From: Psychrobacter sp. UBA5136
GTDB taxonomy: Bacteria; Pseudomonadota; Gammaproteobacteria; Pseudomonadales; Moraxellaceae
Direction of reading: 5' to 3'
NCBI RefSeq assembly: GCF_002414005.1
Contig: NZ_DHYG01000003.1
Span: forward strand, 9,507 to 73,506
DNA: 64,000 bases
Shown here: positions 1-8,600 of the stretch, in pieces
How positions within the stretch are numbered: the stretch's first letter is position 1
Layout: each line of letters opens with the position of its first letter
Position numbers and translations under genes: made by a program
Notes under the pieces: generated by a model
Told to the model about the DNA's origin: nothing
Seen by the model: the letters and a program-made list of their open reading frames with translations, nothing else
Databases searched by the model: none

Positions 1-438
1 ATCAAATTGCATGACGATGTCTGAATTTAAGCTATATTGAATTTGCATCGATTTTTCTGGCGATAAAAATACTTTTGCGCCATCAATCGGTGATTTAAAA
101 GTCACCCCTTCTTCGGTGATTTTACGCATTGCCCCAAGGCTAAATACTTGGAAGCCGCCCGAATCGGTGAGAATGGGCTTATCCCAATGCATAAATTTAT
201 GCAGACCGCCAAATTTATCAATGATATCGGTACCTGGACGCAGCCATAAGTGAAAAGTGTTGCCCAAGATAATATCCGCGCCAATCGCTTCGATATCACG
301 CGGTAGCATACCTTTTACGGTACCATAAGTACCCACTGGCATAAAAGCAGGCGTTTGCACGTCGCCGTGATTGAGATGAACCGTACCACGGCGCGCGCGC
401 GTGATACCGCTGGCCGTTTTGTGTAAGACAAATTGCAT
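1..438 (-). CDS. tgt: Queuine tRNA-ribosyltransferase (5' part, cut by window edge)
   Basis: Tgt exchanges the wobble guanine of GUN-anticodon tRNAs for the queuine precursor preQ1. The first 146 codons are present; the frame is open through base 1, so the C-terminal half, including the zinc site and the family's nucleophilic Asp, lies outside the window. The N-terminus has family blocks seen in many Tgt proteins: FMPVGTYGTVKG, ILGNTFHLWLRPG and TDSGGFQVFSL, the last holding the Asp that binds the guanine. The start is ATG at 438, about 30 bases downstream of an extended -10 element. Identification rests on clear motif recognition. Confidence 0.95.
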   Translation of the reverse strand, partial: MQFVLHKTASGITRARRGTVHLNHGDVQTPAFMPVGTYGTVKGMLPRDIEAIGADIILGNTFHLWLRPGTDIIDKFGGLHKFMHWDKPILTDSGGFQVFSLGAMRKITEEGVTFKSPIDGAKVFLSPEKSMQIQYSLNSDIVMQFD

Positions 439-474
439 AAGATAATCGCTATTTAAGCTATGAAAATGGCGCTA

Positions 475-483
475 ATTATAGCA
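475..483 (-). promoter_or_regulatory. Extended -10 promoter element of tgt
   Basis: Read on the minus strand this is TGCTATAAT, a perfect -10 hexamer with the TGn extension. No good -35 is visible upstream, which is normal for extended -10 promoters. It would start transcription about 30 bases before the tgt ATG. Confidence 0.55.
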
Positions 484-572
484 TTGTTAAGCGTTTTTTT
501 GGACAGCGAAATTTAAGCGGCGAATAATTTGTATAGATAGAAAAGCCAGCCATAAAAATGGTCTAATGACCA

Positions 573-600
573 ATAAAAAAAAGACAGCAAGCGCTGTCTT
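573..600 (-). terminator. Intrinsic terminator of asd
   Basis: An 8-bp stem (AAGACAGC / GCTGTCTT, loop AAGC, 581-600) is followed on the minus strand by a run of T (582-575). It lies about 35 bases past the asd stop codon. The plus strand also has a short T-rich tail, so it may work in both directions. Confidence 0.85.
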
Positions 601-634
601 CTTTTAATTTAAGATTAAACCGATGAGAATGAAT

Positions 635-1768
635 TTAGCTGTTTTGCTCACGGATAATGTTTAGCATACGGCGTAGCGGCTCTGCTGCGCCCCACAACAA
701 TTGGTCACCAACGGTAAAGGCACCTAGGTATTCAGGACCCATGTTAAGCTTACGTAGGCGTCCTAGCGCGACGGTCAAAGTGCCCGTTACTGCCACAGGC
801 GTCAAACGGTTCATGGTCGCTTGTTTGTCGTCTTCGACCACATCTAACCACTGATTACCGCTATTTTTAAGCGCGGCTTCGATTTCTTCTAGCGGGATAT
901 CTTTTTTGAGCTTAATCGTTAGCCCTTGAGCGTGGCAGCGCATGGCACCAACGCGGACACACATACCGTCAATGGCAATTTTATCTGCTTCAGAATTACC
1001 AAGGATTTTATTGGTTTCAACGCCGCCTTTCCATTCTTCACGCGATTGTTTGTTTTCTAACTGTGCGTCGATATAAGGAATCAAACTACCCGCTAATGGC
1101 ACGCCAAAGTACTGTTTAGGAAAATCATCTGAGCGCTGCGTCTGGGCGATTTTTTTATCAATCTCAAGAATGGCGCTAGCAGGGTTGGCAAGCTCGTCTT
1201 TAACGGCATCATGAAGCACGCCCATGCCTTCGATTAACTCGCGCATATTGTTGGCCCCAGAGCCGCTCGCTGCTTGATAGGTCATGGCGCTGACCCATTC
1301 GACCCAGCCTTTATTAAACAGCTCACCGATCGCCATAAGCATCAGTGACACGGTACAGTTGCCGCCGATAAAGTCTTTTTTGCCGCTCGCTAGTGCTTTA
1401 TCAATGACGCTGCGGTTAACGGGGTCAAGAATGATGATGCTATCGTCTTCCATGCGTAACGTGCTTGCCGCATCAATCCAGTAGCCATTCCAGCCGCTAT
1501 CACGCAGGGGCTGATGCACTTTTGAGGTGTAGTCGCCACCTTGGCAGGTAATAATCACATCACAGGCAGCAAGTGCTTCAATATCATGAGCATCTTTTAG
1601 TTGGCTGGTCTTCATACCGTCAAAGCTTGGCGCGTTGCCGCCTGCGTTACTGGTCGAAAAAAACACCGGTGTGATACCATCGAAGTCTTTTTCTTCACGC
1701 ATCCGCTCTATCAATACTGACCCGACCATACCGCGCCAGCCTACCAAACCTACTGTTAAATTACTCAT
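635..1768 (-). CDS. asd: Aspartate-semialdehyde dehydrogenase
   Basis: Asd reduces aspartyl phosphate to aspartate semialdehyde with NADPH, the branch step for lysine/diaminopimelate, threonine and methionine. The 377-residue protein has the N-terminal nucleotide-binding loop GLVGWRGMVGSVL, the catalytic cysteine in GGNCTVSLM (about C138) and the conserved histidine in VRVGAMRCHAQG (about H279). The length fits the gamma-proteobacterial form. AAAGGA lies about ten bases before the ATG. The gene is monocistronic, with a terminator directly downstream. A TATAAT at 1889-1884 on the minus strand is a candidate -10, but the -35 is weak. No lysine riboswitch was seen. Confidence 0.97.
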   Translation of the reverse strand: MSNLTVGLVGWRGMVGSVLIERMREEKDFDGITPVFFSTSNAGGNAPSFDGMKTSQLKDAHDIEALAACDVIITCQGGDYTSKVHQPLRDSGWNGYWIDAASTLRMEDDSIIILDPVNRSVIDKALASGKKDFIGGNCTVSLMLMAIGELFNKGWVEWVSAMTYQAASGSGANNMRELIEGMGVLHDAVKDELANPASAILEIDKKIAQTQRSDDFPKQYFGVPLAGSLIPYIDAQLENKQSREEWKGGVETNKILGNSEADKIAIDGMCVRVGAMRCHAQGLTIKLKKDIPLEEIEAALKNSGNQWLDVVEDDKQATMNRLTPVAVTGTLTVALGRLRKLNMGPEYLGAFTVGDQLLWGAAEPLRRMLNIIREQNS

Positions 1769-2060
1769 GAAACTGAATCCTTTTTACCATAAATTGTTGC
1801 ATCGCCAACCGATAACAATGCCGTGAATAGCAGCAAAAAGCAAGGTTTTTTAGAGAATGCACAGTGTTTTTTAGCGGCGATTTATTATATACACTATAAC
1901 GTTGAGTGATGATTCTGCCAGCTACGATGACAAAGCAGGGATTAGGTTTAATGCTTATGCATCTTGCTACTTGTTCAGCTTATTGATTATTGGCTATTAA
2001 CTGTTGGCTTACTGACTATTTGCTATAAATAGTGCCAACGCTGCTTAAATACAAGCCCAT

Positions 2061-2080
2061 CCTATCAGGATAGGTTTTTT
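2061..2080 (+). terminator. Orphan terminator-like hairpin
   Basis: CCTAT-CAGG-ATAGG is followed by six T on the plus strand. No plus-strand gene lies upstream in the window, so it has no obvious client. It could end an unannotated small transcript or antisense transcription of asd. Confidence 0.45.
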
Positions 2081-2361
2081 ATAAGCGTATTTCTTGCATT
2101 CTCGATAAATTAAGGACACCGGTGAAAAAGAGGTTATAAATAACCTGAATACAAATAACTTAACTACTATTAAAATGGCTCAGAGTGTAATTTTTTACGG
2201 TGAACAGACGCGCGATGAGTATGCAGTAGTAGGCGATGGCAGCATGAGATGCTAAAGTGAGCAGCTATTATTTATCTCACTGTTTATCTTGCTGTAAAAT
2301 TACAAAGATTAGCAGTTTAAACAGTTATTTTTAATTTAAGCGGTCACTATATTAAAAAAAC

Positions 2362-2406
2362 TTATTATTAAAAGCCTCACTATTAAAAATGTCACTGTTA
2401 AAAACG
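2362..2406. repeat. Three degenerate 15-bp tandem units
   Basis: Units 2362-2376, 2377-2391 and 2392-2406 share the core T(C)A(C)TATTAAAA with a few mismatches. They lie 60 bases before the EEP start codon. The frame through them meets stops, so they are not coding. Confidence 0.6.
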
Positions 2407-2467
2407 TTACCATCAACATCAGCATCATTGGCTTAGCCATTCATTCAATAAACGGTCGATACACTTT

Positions 2468-3598
2468 ATGGATTTTTCCCTATTATATTATGGCGCACAG
2501 TGGTTAGCGGGATTGATTGCCTTTGTCACCATTTGGGGCTGGTTACCTCTCGATAACTGGTGGGTGCGCGGTGTTGAGTTCCCCCGTATTCAGATTATAT
2601 TTCTTGGTATCGCTGCTTGGATAGTTATGTTGCTATTTTGCTCCGATTGGCAGTTTGCGCAGTGGGTGTTATTTATTGTCTTAAGCATTGCGCTCGCCTT
2701 TCAGCTTAGAATGGTATTGCCCTATACCAAACTGTGGAAAAAAGAAGTGCTAAGCGCCAAAGACATGCCAGAGGGGCAAGCGCACCAGCTCAAAATTATG
2801 GTGTCGAATGTCTTAACGCCTAATAATCATACGCAAAAATTGGTGGAGCTGGTAAAAGATAAGCGCCCCGATATTTTAGTTACTTTAGAGACAGATAAAA
2901 AATGGGAAAAAGCCCTTCATCAAATTGAAGCAGATTACCCTTATACCGTCAAAGTACCGCTGGATAATCTGTATGGTATGCACCTGTATTCTAAGCTTGA
3001 GCTTATAGAACCTGAAGTCAAATATTTGATGATTGATGATATCCCCTCTATTCATACACAGATGCGTTTGCAGGGCGGCCAAGTTATCTGGCTATACTGT
3101 TTGCACCCCATGCCGCCAAGTCCGACAGAAGCCGATAAATCGACGACGCGTGACGCTGAGCTATTGATGGTCGGAAAACACATCAAAGAAAATAAGCAAA
3201 CGGCGATATTGGCAGGCGATTTAAACGACGTGGCTTGGTCAAAGACCACCCGCCGCTTTCAGCGCATCTCAGGCTTGTTAGATCCGCGTATTGGGCGCCA
3301 TTTTATCAATACCTTCCATGTCGACTACCCCTTTTTACGCTGGGCGCTGGATCATATTTTTCATAGTGCGTGCTTTACCTTGGTCGATATCCAGCGTATG
3401 CCTTCTATTGGTTCCGACCATTTTCCGGTGATGACAACGCTGCAATACGAGCCAGAAGAAGCAAGCATACAAGAAAGTCATGCGCCGACCAAGCAAGCAG
3501 CAGATGTCAAAGAGACAGAACATAAAATCGAGGCAGGCAAAAAAGAGGGCTGTAAAGTGTCAAAAGAGCACGCCCAGGCAGAGGATAAGAGCGATTGA
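2468..3598 (+). CDS. Membrane-anchored endonuclease/exonuclease/phosphatase (EEP) family protein
   Basis: The first 80 residues form about three hydrophobic segments (roughly 10-28, 42-58, 62-80). They are followed by an EEP-fold hydrolase of the DNase I/exonuclease III superfamily, about residues 108-328. Catalytic landmarks are in order: SNVL (N114), LETD (E141), H213, GDLND (D251, N253), LDHIF (D295/H296) and GSDHFP (D317, H318). The C-terminal 45 residues are charged and probably disordered. The substrate cannot be read from sequence; DNA, phosphoinositide-like or other phosphodiesters are all possible. The likely topology puts the catalytic domain beside the inner membrane. The Shine-Dalgarno is weak. 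The next locus downstream is the candidate regulatory RNA, but nothing shows a functional link. Confidence 0.8.
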   Translation: MDFSLLYYGAQWLAGLIAFVTIWGWLPLDNWWVRGVEFPRIQIIFLGIAAWIVMLLFCSDWQFAQWVLFIVLSIALAFQLRMVLPYTKLWKKEVLSAKDMPEGQAHQLKIMVSNVLTPNNHTQKLVELVKDKRPDILVTLETDKKWEKALHQIEADYPYTVKVPLDNLYGMHLYSKLELIEPEVKYLMIDDIPSIHTQMRLQGGQVIWLYCLHPMPPSPTEADKSTTRDAELLMVGKHIKENKQTAILAGDLNDVAWSKTTRRFQRISGLLDPRIGRHFINTFHVDYPFLRWALDHIFHSACFTLVDIQRMPSIGSDHFPVMTTLQYEPEEASIQESHAPTKQAADVKETEHKIEAGKKEGCKVSKEHAQAEDKSD

Positions 3599-3648
3599 TA
3601 AGATAGATTGATGAGTTGTTTGAATATTTTTGAACGCGGCGATTAGGA

Positions 3649-3666
3649 TGTAAGCAAATGCTTACG
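3649..3666 (+). promoter_or_regulatory. GacA-type upstream activating box
   Basis: TGTAAGCAAATGCTTACG matches the published pseudomonad GacA box TGTAAG-N6-CTTACA at 11 of 12 defined bases. It lies about 65 bases upstream of the predicted start of the GGA-rich RNA locus. The response regulator GacA (UvrY in enterics) activates csr/rsm RNA genes through such boxes. Confidence 0.7.
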
Positions 3667-3710
3667 TTAAATAAGGTCTTTAGCCTCTAGTCGTCTCCCG
3701 TCAATTAACC

Positions 3711-3716
3711 TAGAAT
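3711..3716 (+). promoter_or_regulatory. -10 element of candidate Rsm-like RNA
   Basis: TAGAAT is a good sigma-70 -10 hexamer. No strong -35 is visible at 16-18 bases, as expected for an activator-dependent promoter. It predicts a transcript start near 3722. Confidence 0.5.
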
Positions 3717-3721
3717 ACAAC

Positions 3722-3900
3722 CATCAACACAAGGATACGCAAGGATGCAGTGTTGAGGCAGTAACGATAAAAGCACAGGTCAGCCCGCTGTCTTATAGGT
3801 TACTGTTTATGACTTAGGATGAGTCAACACGGAAGAGATAATAACAACAATATGAAACGCCATAGCCCTGAACCCATCGCCCTAGGTTCGGGGCTTTTCT
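3722..3900 (+). ncRNA. Candidate CsrA/RsmA-sequestering small RNA (Rsm/CsrB type)
   Basis: This locus of about 180 nt has no ORF, a GacA-like box and -10 upstream, and a strong intrinsic terminator at its end. It carries four GGA motifs, three in CsrA-consensus context (ACAAGGATAC, GCAAGGATGC and TTAGGATGAG) and one as ACGGAAG. They sit in predicted hairpins. CAACAC (3725-3730) pairs with GTGTTG (3749-3754) around the first two, and within that GCA-AGGA-TGC presents a GGA loop. TGACT-TAGGATG-AGTCA (3810-3826) presents another. In known Csr/Rsm RNAs such exposed GGA loops bind and titrate CsrA/RsmA. The function here is inferred; csrA and gacA are not in this window. Confidence 0.72.
3864..3900 (+). 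terminator. Intrinsic terminator of the candidate Rsm-like RNA
   Basis: An 11-bp stem (AGCCCTGAACC / GGTTCGGGGCT, one G-U pair) is followed by TTTTCTTT. Nothing else needs it: the EEP gene ends about 265 bases upstream and surA, on the other strand, has its own terminator. Confidence 0.85.
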
Positions 3901-4031
3901 TTGGGTGTTGGTTTTTATGAATGTTTGGAAATCCTCTTTAATCACCAATTCTTTAATCGTAATAGAGGCGCAAAAGTAGCAATTAAATTTATCTCCAAAA
4001 ATTGTTGGTATTAATAAATGCTTTAGATAGC

Positions 4032-4066
4032 AAAAAGGGTAGAGACATCAGCATCTACCCTTTTTT
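4032..4066. terminator. Bidirectional terminator after surA
   Basis: An 11-12 bp stem (AAAAAGGGTAGA / TCTACCCTTTTT) with a 10-base loop has T-runs on both strands. It starts 17 bases past the surA stop codon on the minus strand. Confidence 0.88.
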
Positions 4067-4082
4067 ATCTGATTAACAGCGG

Positions 4083-5492
4083 CTAACCCAGTACTTGGAT
4101 GTAAGCGCCTGCTCGCAGTTCTTGTAGCCAGTCTTCTTTGGCTTGCGGCGCAAGGCGCTGGTATAACGCTTGACGCGCCATATTACGACGGTATTCATCG
4201 CTGACATCTTGCTCACGCTTACCTTCGACTTTTAAGATGTGCCAACCAAACTGCGTTTTAAAGGGCGCAGAATAGTCGCCAACCGCGGTATTTTTCATCA
4301 TGGCTTCAAATGGTCCAATCATCTGCTCTTCACCAACCCAATCCAAATCGCCGCCGCGCCCTGCTGAGCCGGGATCATCTGAATACGTCGCTGCTAGGCT
4401 CGCAAAGTCAGCGCCTTTACGTAATTGCTCGTAAAGGTCATTGATTTTTTGCTCAGCCAAGGCATCGGTTTGCAGCTCATCGACTTTCACTAAGATATGG
4501 CGGGTATGCCACTGCGGCACTAGCATGGTATCACTGGTTTTTTTATCAGCCAGTTTAATGATATCAATGCCTTCAGGGGTTACTAACGGAGCGCTCACAG
4601 CGCCGACCTCGAGTTTGGTGATTTCGCTGGCAAGCTCGGTCGGTAGCGCCGCGGCTTTATGAAAGCCCATATCACCGCCTTGCAACTGAATAGGATAGCT
4701 GCCTTGGCTTGCCGTAATGGCTTCTGTGACATCAACGTTTGGTGCAAGCAAGCGAGTGCGTAGACGTTGCGCGACCTTTAGCGCTTCGTCACGCTGGGCG
4801 TCAGACAATCGGCTATAGTCATCCATGTAGGGCACGCGCACATGAATGGTTTGATATTCGCTTTGATTTAAGCGCTTGGCTTCAGGAGAGGCCAAAAATG
4901 CATCGATATCTTGTTCGCTAATGCGCACGCGGCTTGCAATTTGGCGCTGCTGCAACGCTTGAATCGCGGCATCTTCAATCAATTGCGCGCGTAAGGTGGC
5001 ATAGCTTCCTGGTCTGGCGGCGTCCAAACGTTGTTGCAAATCACCAATGCTACTGAGTCCTTCGGCTTGGGCGATTTGAGCCAAACGTTGATTAATCGCG
5101 GCTTCATCAGGATTTAAGCCAATACGTTTGACCATCGACAGCTGTAATTCACGCAAGATAAGGGCGTTTAACACTTCAGACTGCAATTGGGCAGAATTGG
5201 CAATCGGTTCGCCCGCTGCTTGAGCACGTGCTTGAGTTTGCGCCATAGCAGCGATCAAGTCGCTTTTTAAGATGGCGTTTTCATTGACCAAAGCAATGAT
5301 ACCGTCTGTACTATTGGCTGGCGTCAAACGTGCGGCGCTATTTTGCTGAGTACTAGCATCAACTTTTGCAGCTGAAGTTTTTGCAGGCTTCACGGTTGCT
5401 GCTTGTACACTCAGGCTGAGGGCAATAGCGCCTGTCATACCCATAGAAAGCAATACAGCTCGGCTTGTCTGACGTAAAGAAAAAAATCTCAT
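4083..5492 (-). CDS. surA: Periplasmic chaperone / peptidyl-prolyl isomerase SurA
   Basis: SurA escorts unfolded outer-membrane proteins, including LptD, through the periplasm. The ATG at 5492 was chosen because GAGGAG stands just before it and it yields a clean signal peptide (MRFFSLRQTSR..., cleaved after SVQA). The open frame extends 35 codons further upstream without a better ribosome site. The mature protein has the SurA N-terminal chaperone domain (NENAILKSDL, LRELQLSMV), a degenerate first parvulin domain (GGDMGFHK) and a canonical second one (RHILVKVDEL, YSDDPGSAGRGGDLDWV, GWHILKVEG). At 469 residues it is slightly longer than E. coli SurA because of an Ala/Thr-rich stretch after the signal. 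It lies directly downstream of lptD on the same strand, the usual order. Confidence 0.96.
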   Translation of the reverse strand: MRFFSLRQTSRAVLLSMGMTGAIALSLSVQAATVKPAKTSAAKVDASTQQNSAARLTPANSTDGIIALVNENAILKSDLIAAMAQTQARAQAAGEPIANSAQLQSEVLNALILRELQLSMVKRIGLNPDEAAINQRLAQIAQAEGLSSIGDLQQRLDAARPGSYATLRAQLIEDAAIQALQQRQIASRVRISEQDIDAFLASPEAKRLNQSEYQTIHVRVPYMDDYSRLSDAQRDEALKVAQRLRTRLLAPNVDVTEAITASQGSYPIQLQGGDMGFHKAAALPTELASEITKLEVGAVSAPLVTPEGIDIIKLADKKTSDTMLVPQWHTRHILVKVDELQTDALAEQKINDLYEQLRKGADFASLAATYSDDPGSAGRGGDLDWVGEEQMIGPFEAMMKNTAVGDYSAPFKTQFGWHILKVEGKREQDVSDEYRRNMARQALYQRLAPQAKEDWLQELRAGAYIQVLG

Positions 5493-5684
5493 GATGCTCC
5501 TCATCAATGTCATTGCATCGGATGGTAATCGGTTAAGCCTATTGACGTTACTGTTAATAGTGAAGTAGCGGCTAGGGCTGTTTATAATAGGGTACAAACA
5601 ATGTTATATCACAAATGATACTTTATACATAAACCATCAATCATACGTGAATCTAAGCGTATAGATGATATTTATTCATCCTTA

Positions 5685-8600
5685 TTAATCCTTCCATGCG
5701 CTTTGAACCGGCTCAAAACCCAACACTTTGTCAGCAAGTAAGCGCGTTAAACGGCTGCTACCGCTACCAAGACCGTTGAGTCTGATCTCGGCCATAATCG
5801 CTTGTGTGGGTTTGTCTTTGATGTTTAAGTCATTATAGTAACGACGACCGTAAACTGCAAAACCAAAACAGCAATCTTCATAATCGACGCCGATTAATGA
5901 ATCCAGCATCTTATTACGATTATAATCATACTGACCCTGCGCCAGTACACGCCAGTTGTTATTAACGGGGAAAATCGCCGATGCGGTAAATGCCGATAAA
6001 GGTAGTTGATCGGTGTTTTCATCACGCATACGCTTTACAAAACCGACGTTAAATAAGCTGTTGTCGGACGGCTGGTAGCGCAGCTCAGTGGTGATATAGT
6101 TTAAATCATAGCTATTGGTCAGGGCGCCACTCATATCGACCCAGACGTTGTTATAAGGCTGGGCGCTGGTATCCCATACCAGTCCAGATGAAGAGGACGT
6201 TAGTACGGGTTTTTCGCCATCGAGGGTCACGCGTCCATCGTCGATATAAAACTGCTCTGCAATGCTACCATCAAAACGTGTCACACCCGTTGCATCGATG
6301 TAACGATAATTAATGCCTGGTGTAAAGGCATGCAAATCTTGCAGGCGGTCATGGCCTAAAAACCAGCTGTCCGAAAACAGTTGCTCATAGTTGATAGAAG
6401 CGATACGGGTATTAAAGTTAGGAATATCGTTTTGGTCTTTATAGGGTGAGTAGGTGTACTTTAAGCGCGGACTGAGTAAGCGATAACCGCCTAAGGTATC
6501 GTCAAAGGCACCAAAAGGCGAGCCTGCTTGATAAAAGTGCAACCCAGCATCGACACTGACTTGTGGCACAAACACCGATTGACTGCCATCGTCTTTACTC
6601 AGATCATTATCCGCCAAACTGTCTTCATCATAAGACGTATACAGATGCTGTAAGCTAAGCTTAGGTTTAATATAGCCCCAAGATTTTTCCATTGGATAAA
6701 CGGCGCTTAGCTTATTATAAAATCGCGTGCCACTTTTTTCATTTTCAGAGCCATCATCGATGGACTTTTTAAAATAAGCGGAGTCACTTACCCCCGTAAT
6801 ATCAAAGCTTTTTGCCCACGGCAGGCGATAATCAAGTTTGAGCTGCGGCAAGCGCGAGTAGGGCTTATCTTTGTCTTGTAATGGCTGCCCATTATTATTA
6901 AAAGCATCGAGCGTTTGAAAGGTTTCGACTTTTAATTCACCATTAACATAGTCATTATAATAATTAACCCGAGCACGGCGCGGTAGGTTTAACGTATTGT
7001 CTGACAAACCTAACGTATCAAAATCATTGAGATAATCGGCATCGGACACATAGCTGTATTTTGCATCACCACTTAAGCGCGGAATGCTGCTAGACGACCA
7101 GTAATGATCATAAAAAAAGCTGCTACGATCTTCGCCGTCATATTTTCTGTCACTGGGCAAGTATGAGCCGTTAAAAATCCCTTCACCATACTCCTCAGTT
7201 AGATAGCGAAACTCACCAGATAGCATGGGGTTGCGATTGGTGTAAACACGGGTGTTCAGGGTGGCGTCGTAGTTAGGCGCTAAATTAAAGTAATAAGGCA
7301 CATCAACTTCAAGACCGCTTTCACTACCAACACTCGCGCTCGGTAATAAAAAGCCGCTACTGCGCCGATTGTCTATAGGAAAGTTAAAATAGGGTAAATA
7401 GAATACTGGCACATCGGCAATTCTAAAAGTCGTATTATAAGCTTCACCGCGACCCGTTTCGGTATCTAAGTCGATACTTTTGGCATCAAACTGCCATTTG
7501 CGATTGGTCGGCGGACAGGTGCTAAACATCACCTCATCAAGCTCATACTGGGTTTCGTTGGGGCGATTGAGGCGTTTAGCGTAGCCGTGTGCTTGCAGCT
7601 CTACACTGGCAAAAGCCACGTCTTTTGCTGTTGATTGGCCGGTTTCGGTATTATAGTTTAAGCTGTCCGCGACACCGATAAGACCACCAGTTGACGCTTT
7701 ATCAGTAAGGCTGGCTTTATTGTTTTGAGCATTGCTGTTTTGTCTGTTGCCGTTTTGAACACGGCCAGCTTGCGATGAACCAGCGGCATTTATGTTTTGC
7801 CCCGTCGCTTGGTCGGTAAACATCACTTTACCTTGCGCGGCTGCCACATTATTATTTAGGTCGAGTACGATTTTGTCGGCTTCGACATGCTGCGTACCTT
7901 GGTCAACAATGACATTGCCTGAGAGCTCAGCATAATCGACATTATCATAATAGCCATAATCCGATTCTGCGAACAGCGGCGCTTGATTATTTGGAATGCC
8001 GTTTAAGTTGGGCGCTGGCTGACCGTTACTGGCGCCCGTTTCATTGACAGCGCGCTGGTAATTAGGATTTTTCTTGGGATAGACCCATTGGCCTTCGCAG
8101 CGCTGGGCGCTATCGACGCTATTTGGTAGCAGCTTTAAGTCGCTACCTACGGCTGGAATGGTTTGCGCGGTAAAGGCATTTTGAATATCGCTGTTATTGC
8201 TGTCTGCTACGTGATCTTTTTTATTATTATTTAACGTTGCAGGATCTGTATCTGGCGTTAATTCGTAAAATTCTGCCAAACGCATCAGACTGTCTTGAAT
8301 ACTGTCGTCATCAGTATTAACGCGGCGTTTACCAGCGTTAGTTTCAGCATTGTTTTGCTTATTACCATTGCTAGTGGCATTAATACTGGCACTGCTGTCA
8401 TTAATGGCTGTGATATTTATATTATCGTTATTATCACTATTAACATTGTTGACATTAATAACATTGTCTAAAGCGTCATCATTAGTGAGAAGCGGCTTAT
8501 TTTTATCAGCGGCAATATTTTTGGTTTGACTGTCGCTTTCTTTAAAGGCAGCGTTTTTAACGCCAATATTGTCAAAGTCGGTACTGTTATTGTCCGTCTT

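Larger units (their letters stand above)
1769..2467. other. 700-bp intergenic region between divergent genes
   Basis: This region lies between asd (minus) and the EEP gene (plus). It is AT-rich, with no convincing ORF. It holds a possible asd -10 (1884-1889), a plus-strand hairpin with a T-run (2061-2080) and degenerate short repeats around 1970-2030 and 2362-2406. Confidence 0.5.

Noticed and set aside
1769..1900. Lysine riboswitch ahead of asd
   Set aside because: The leader is short and lacks the multi-helix lysine aptamer or a terminator before the start codon.
2362..2406. Short repeats as a CRISPR array
   Set aside because: Units are 15 bp, contiguous and degenerate with no spacers.
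3864..3900. TAGGTTCGGGGCT looked like the T-arm of a tRNA
   Set aside because: There is no acceptor, D-arm or anticodon arm in register; the segment is the 3' side of an 11-bp terminator stem.
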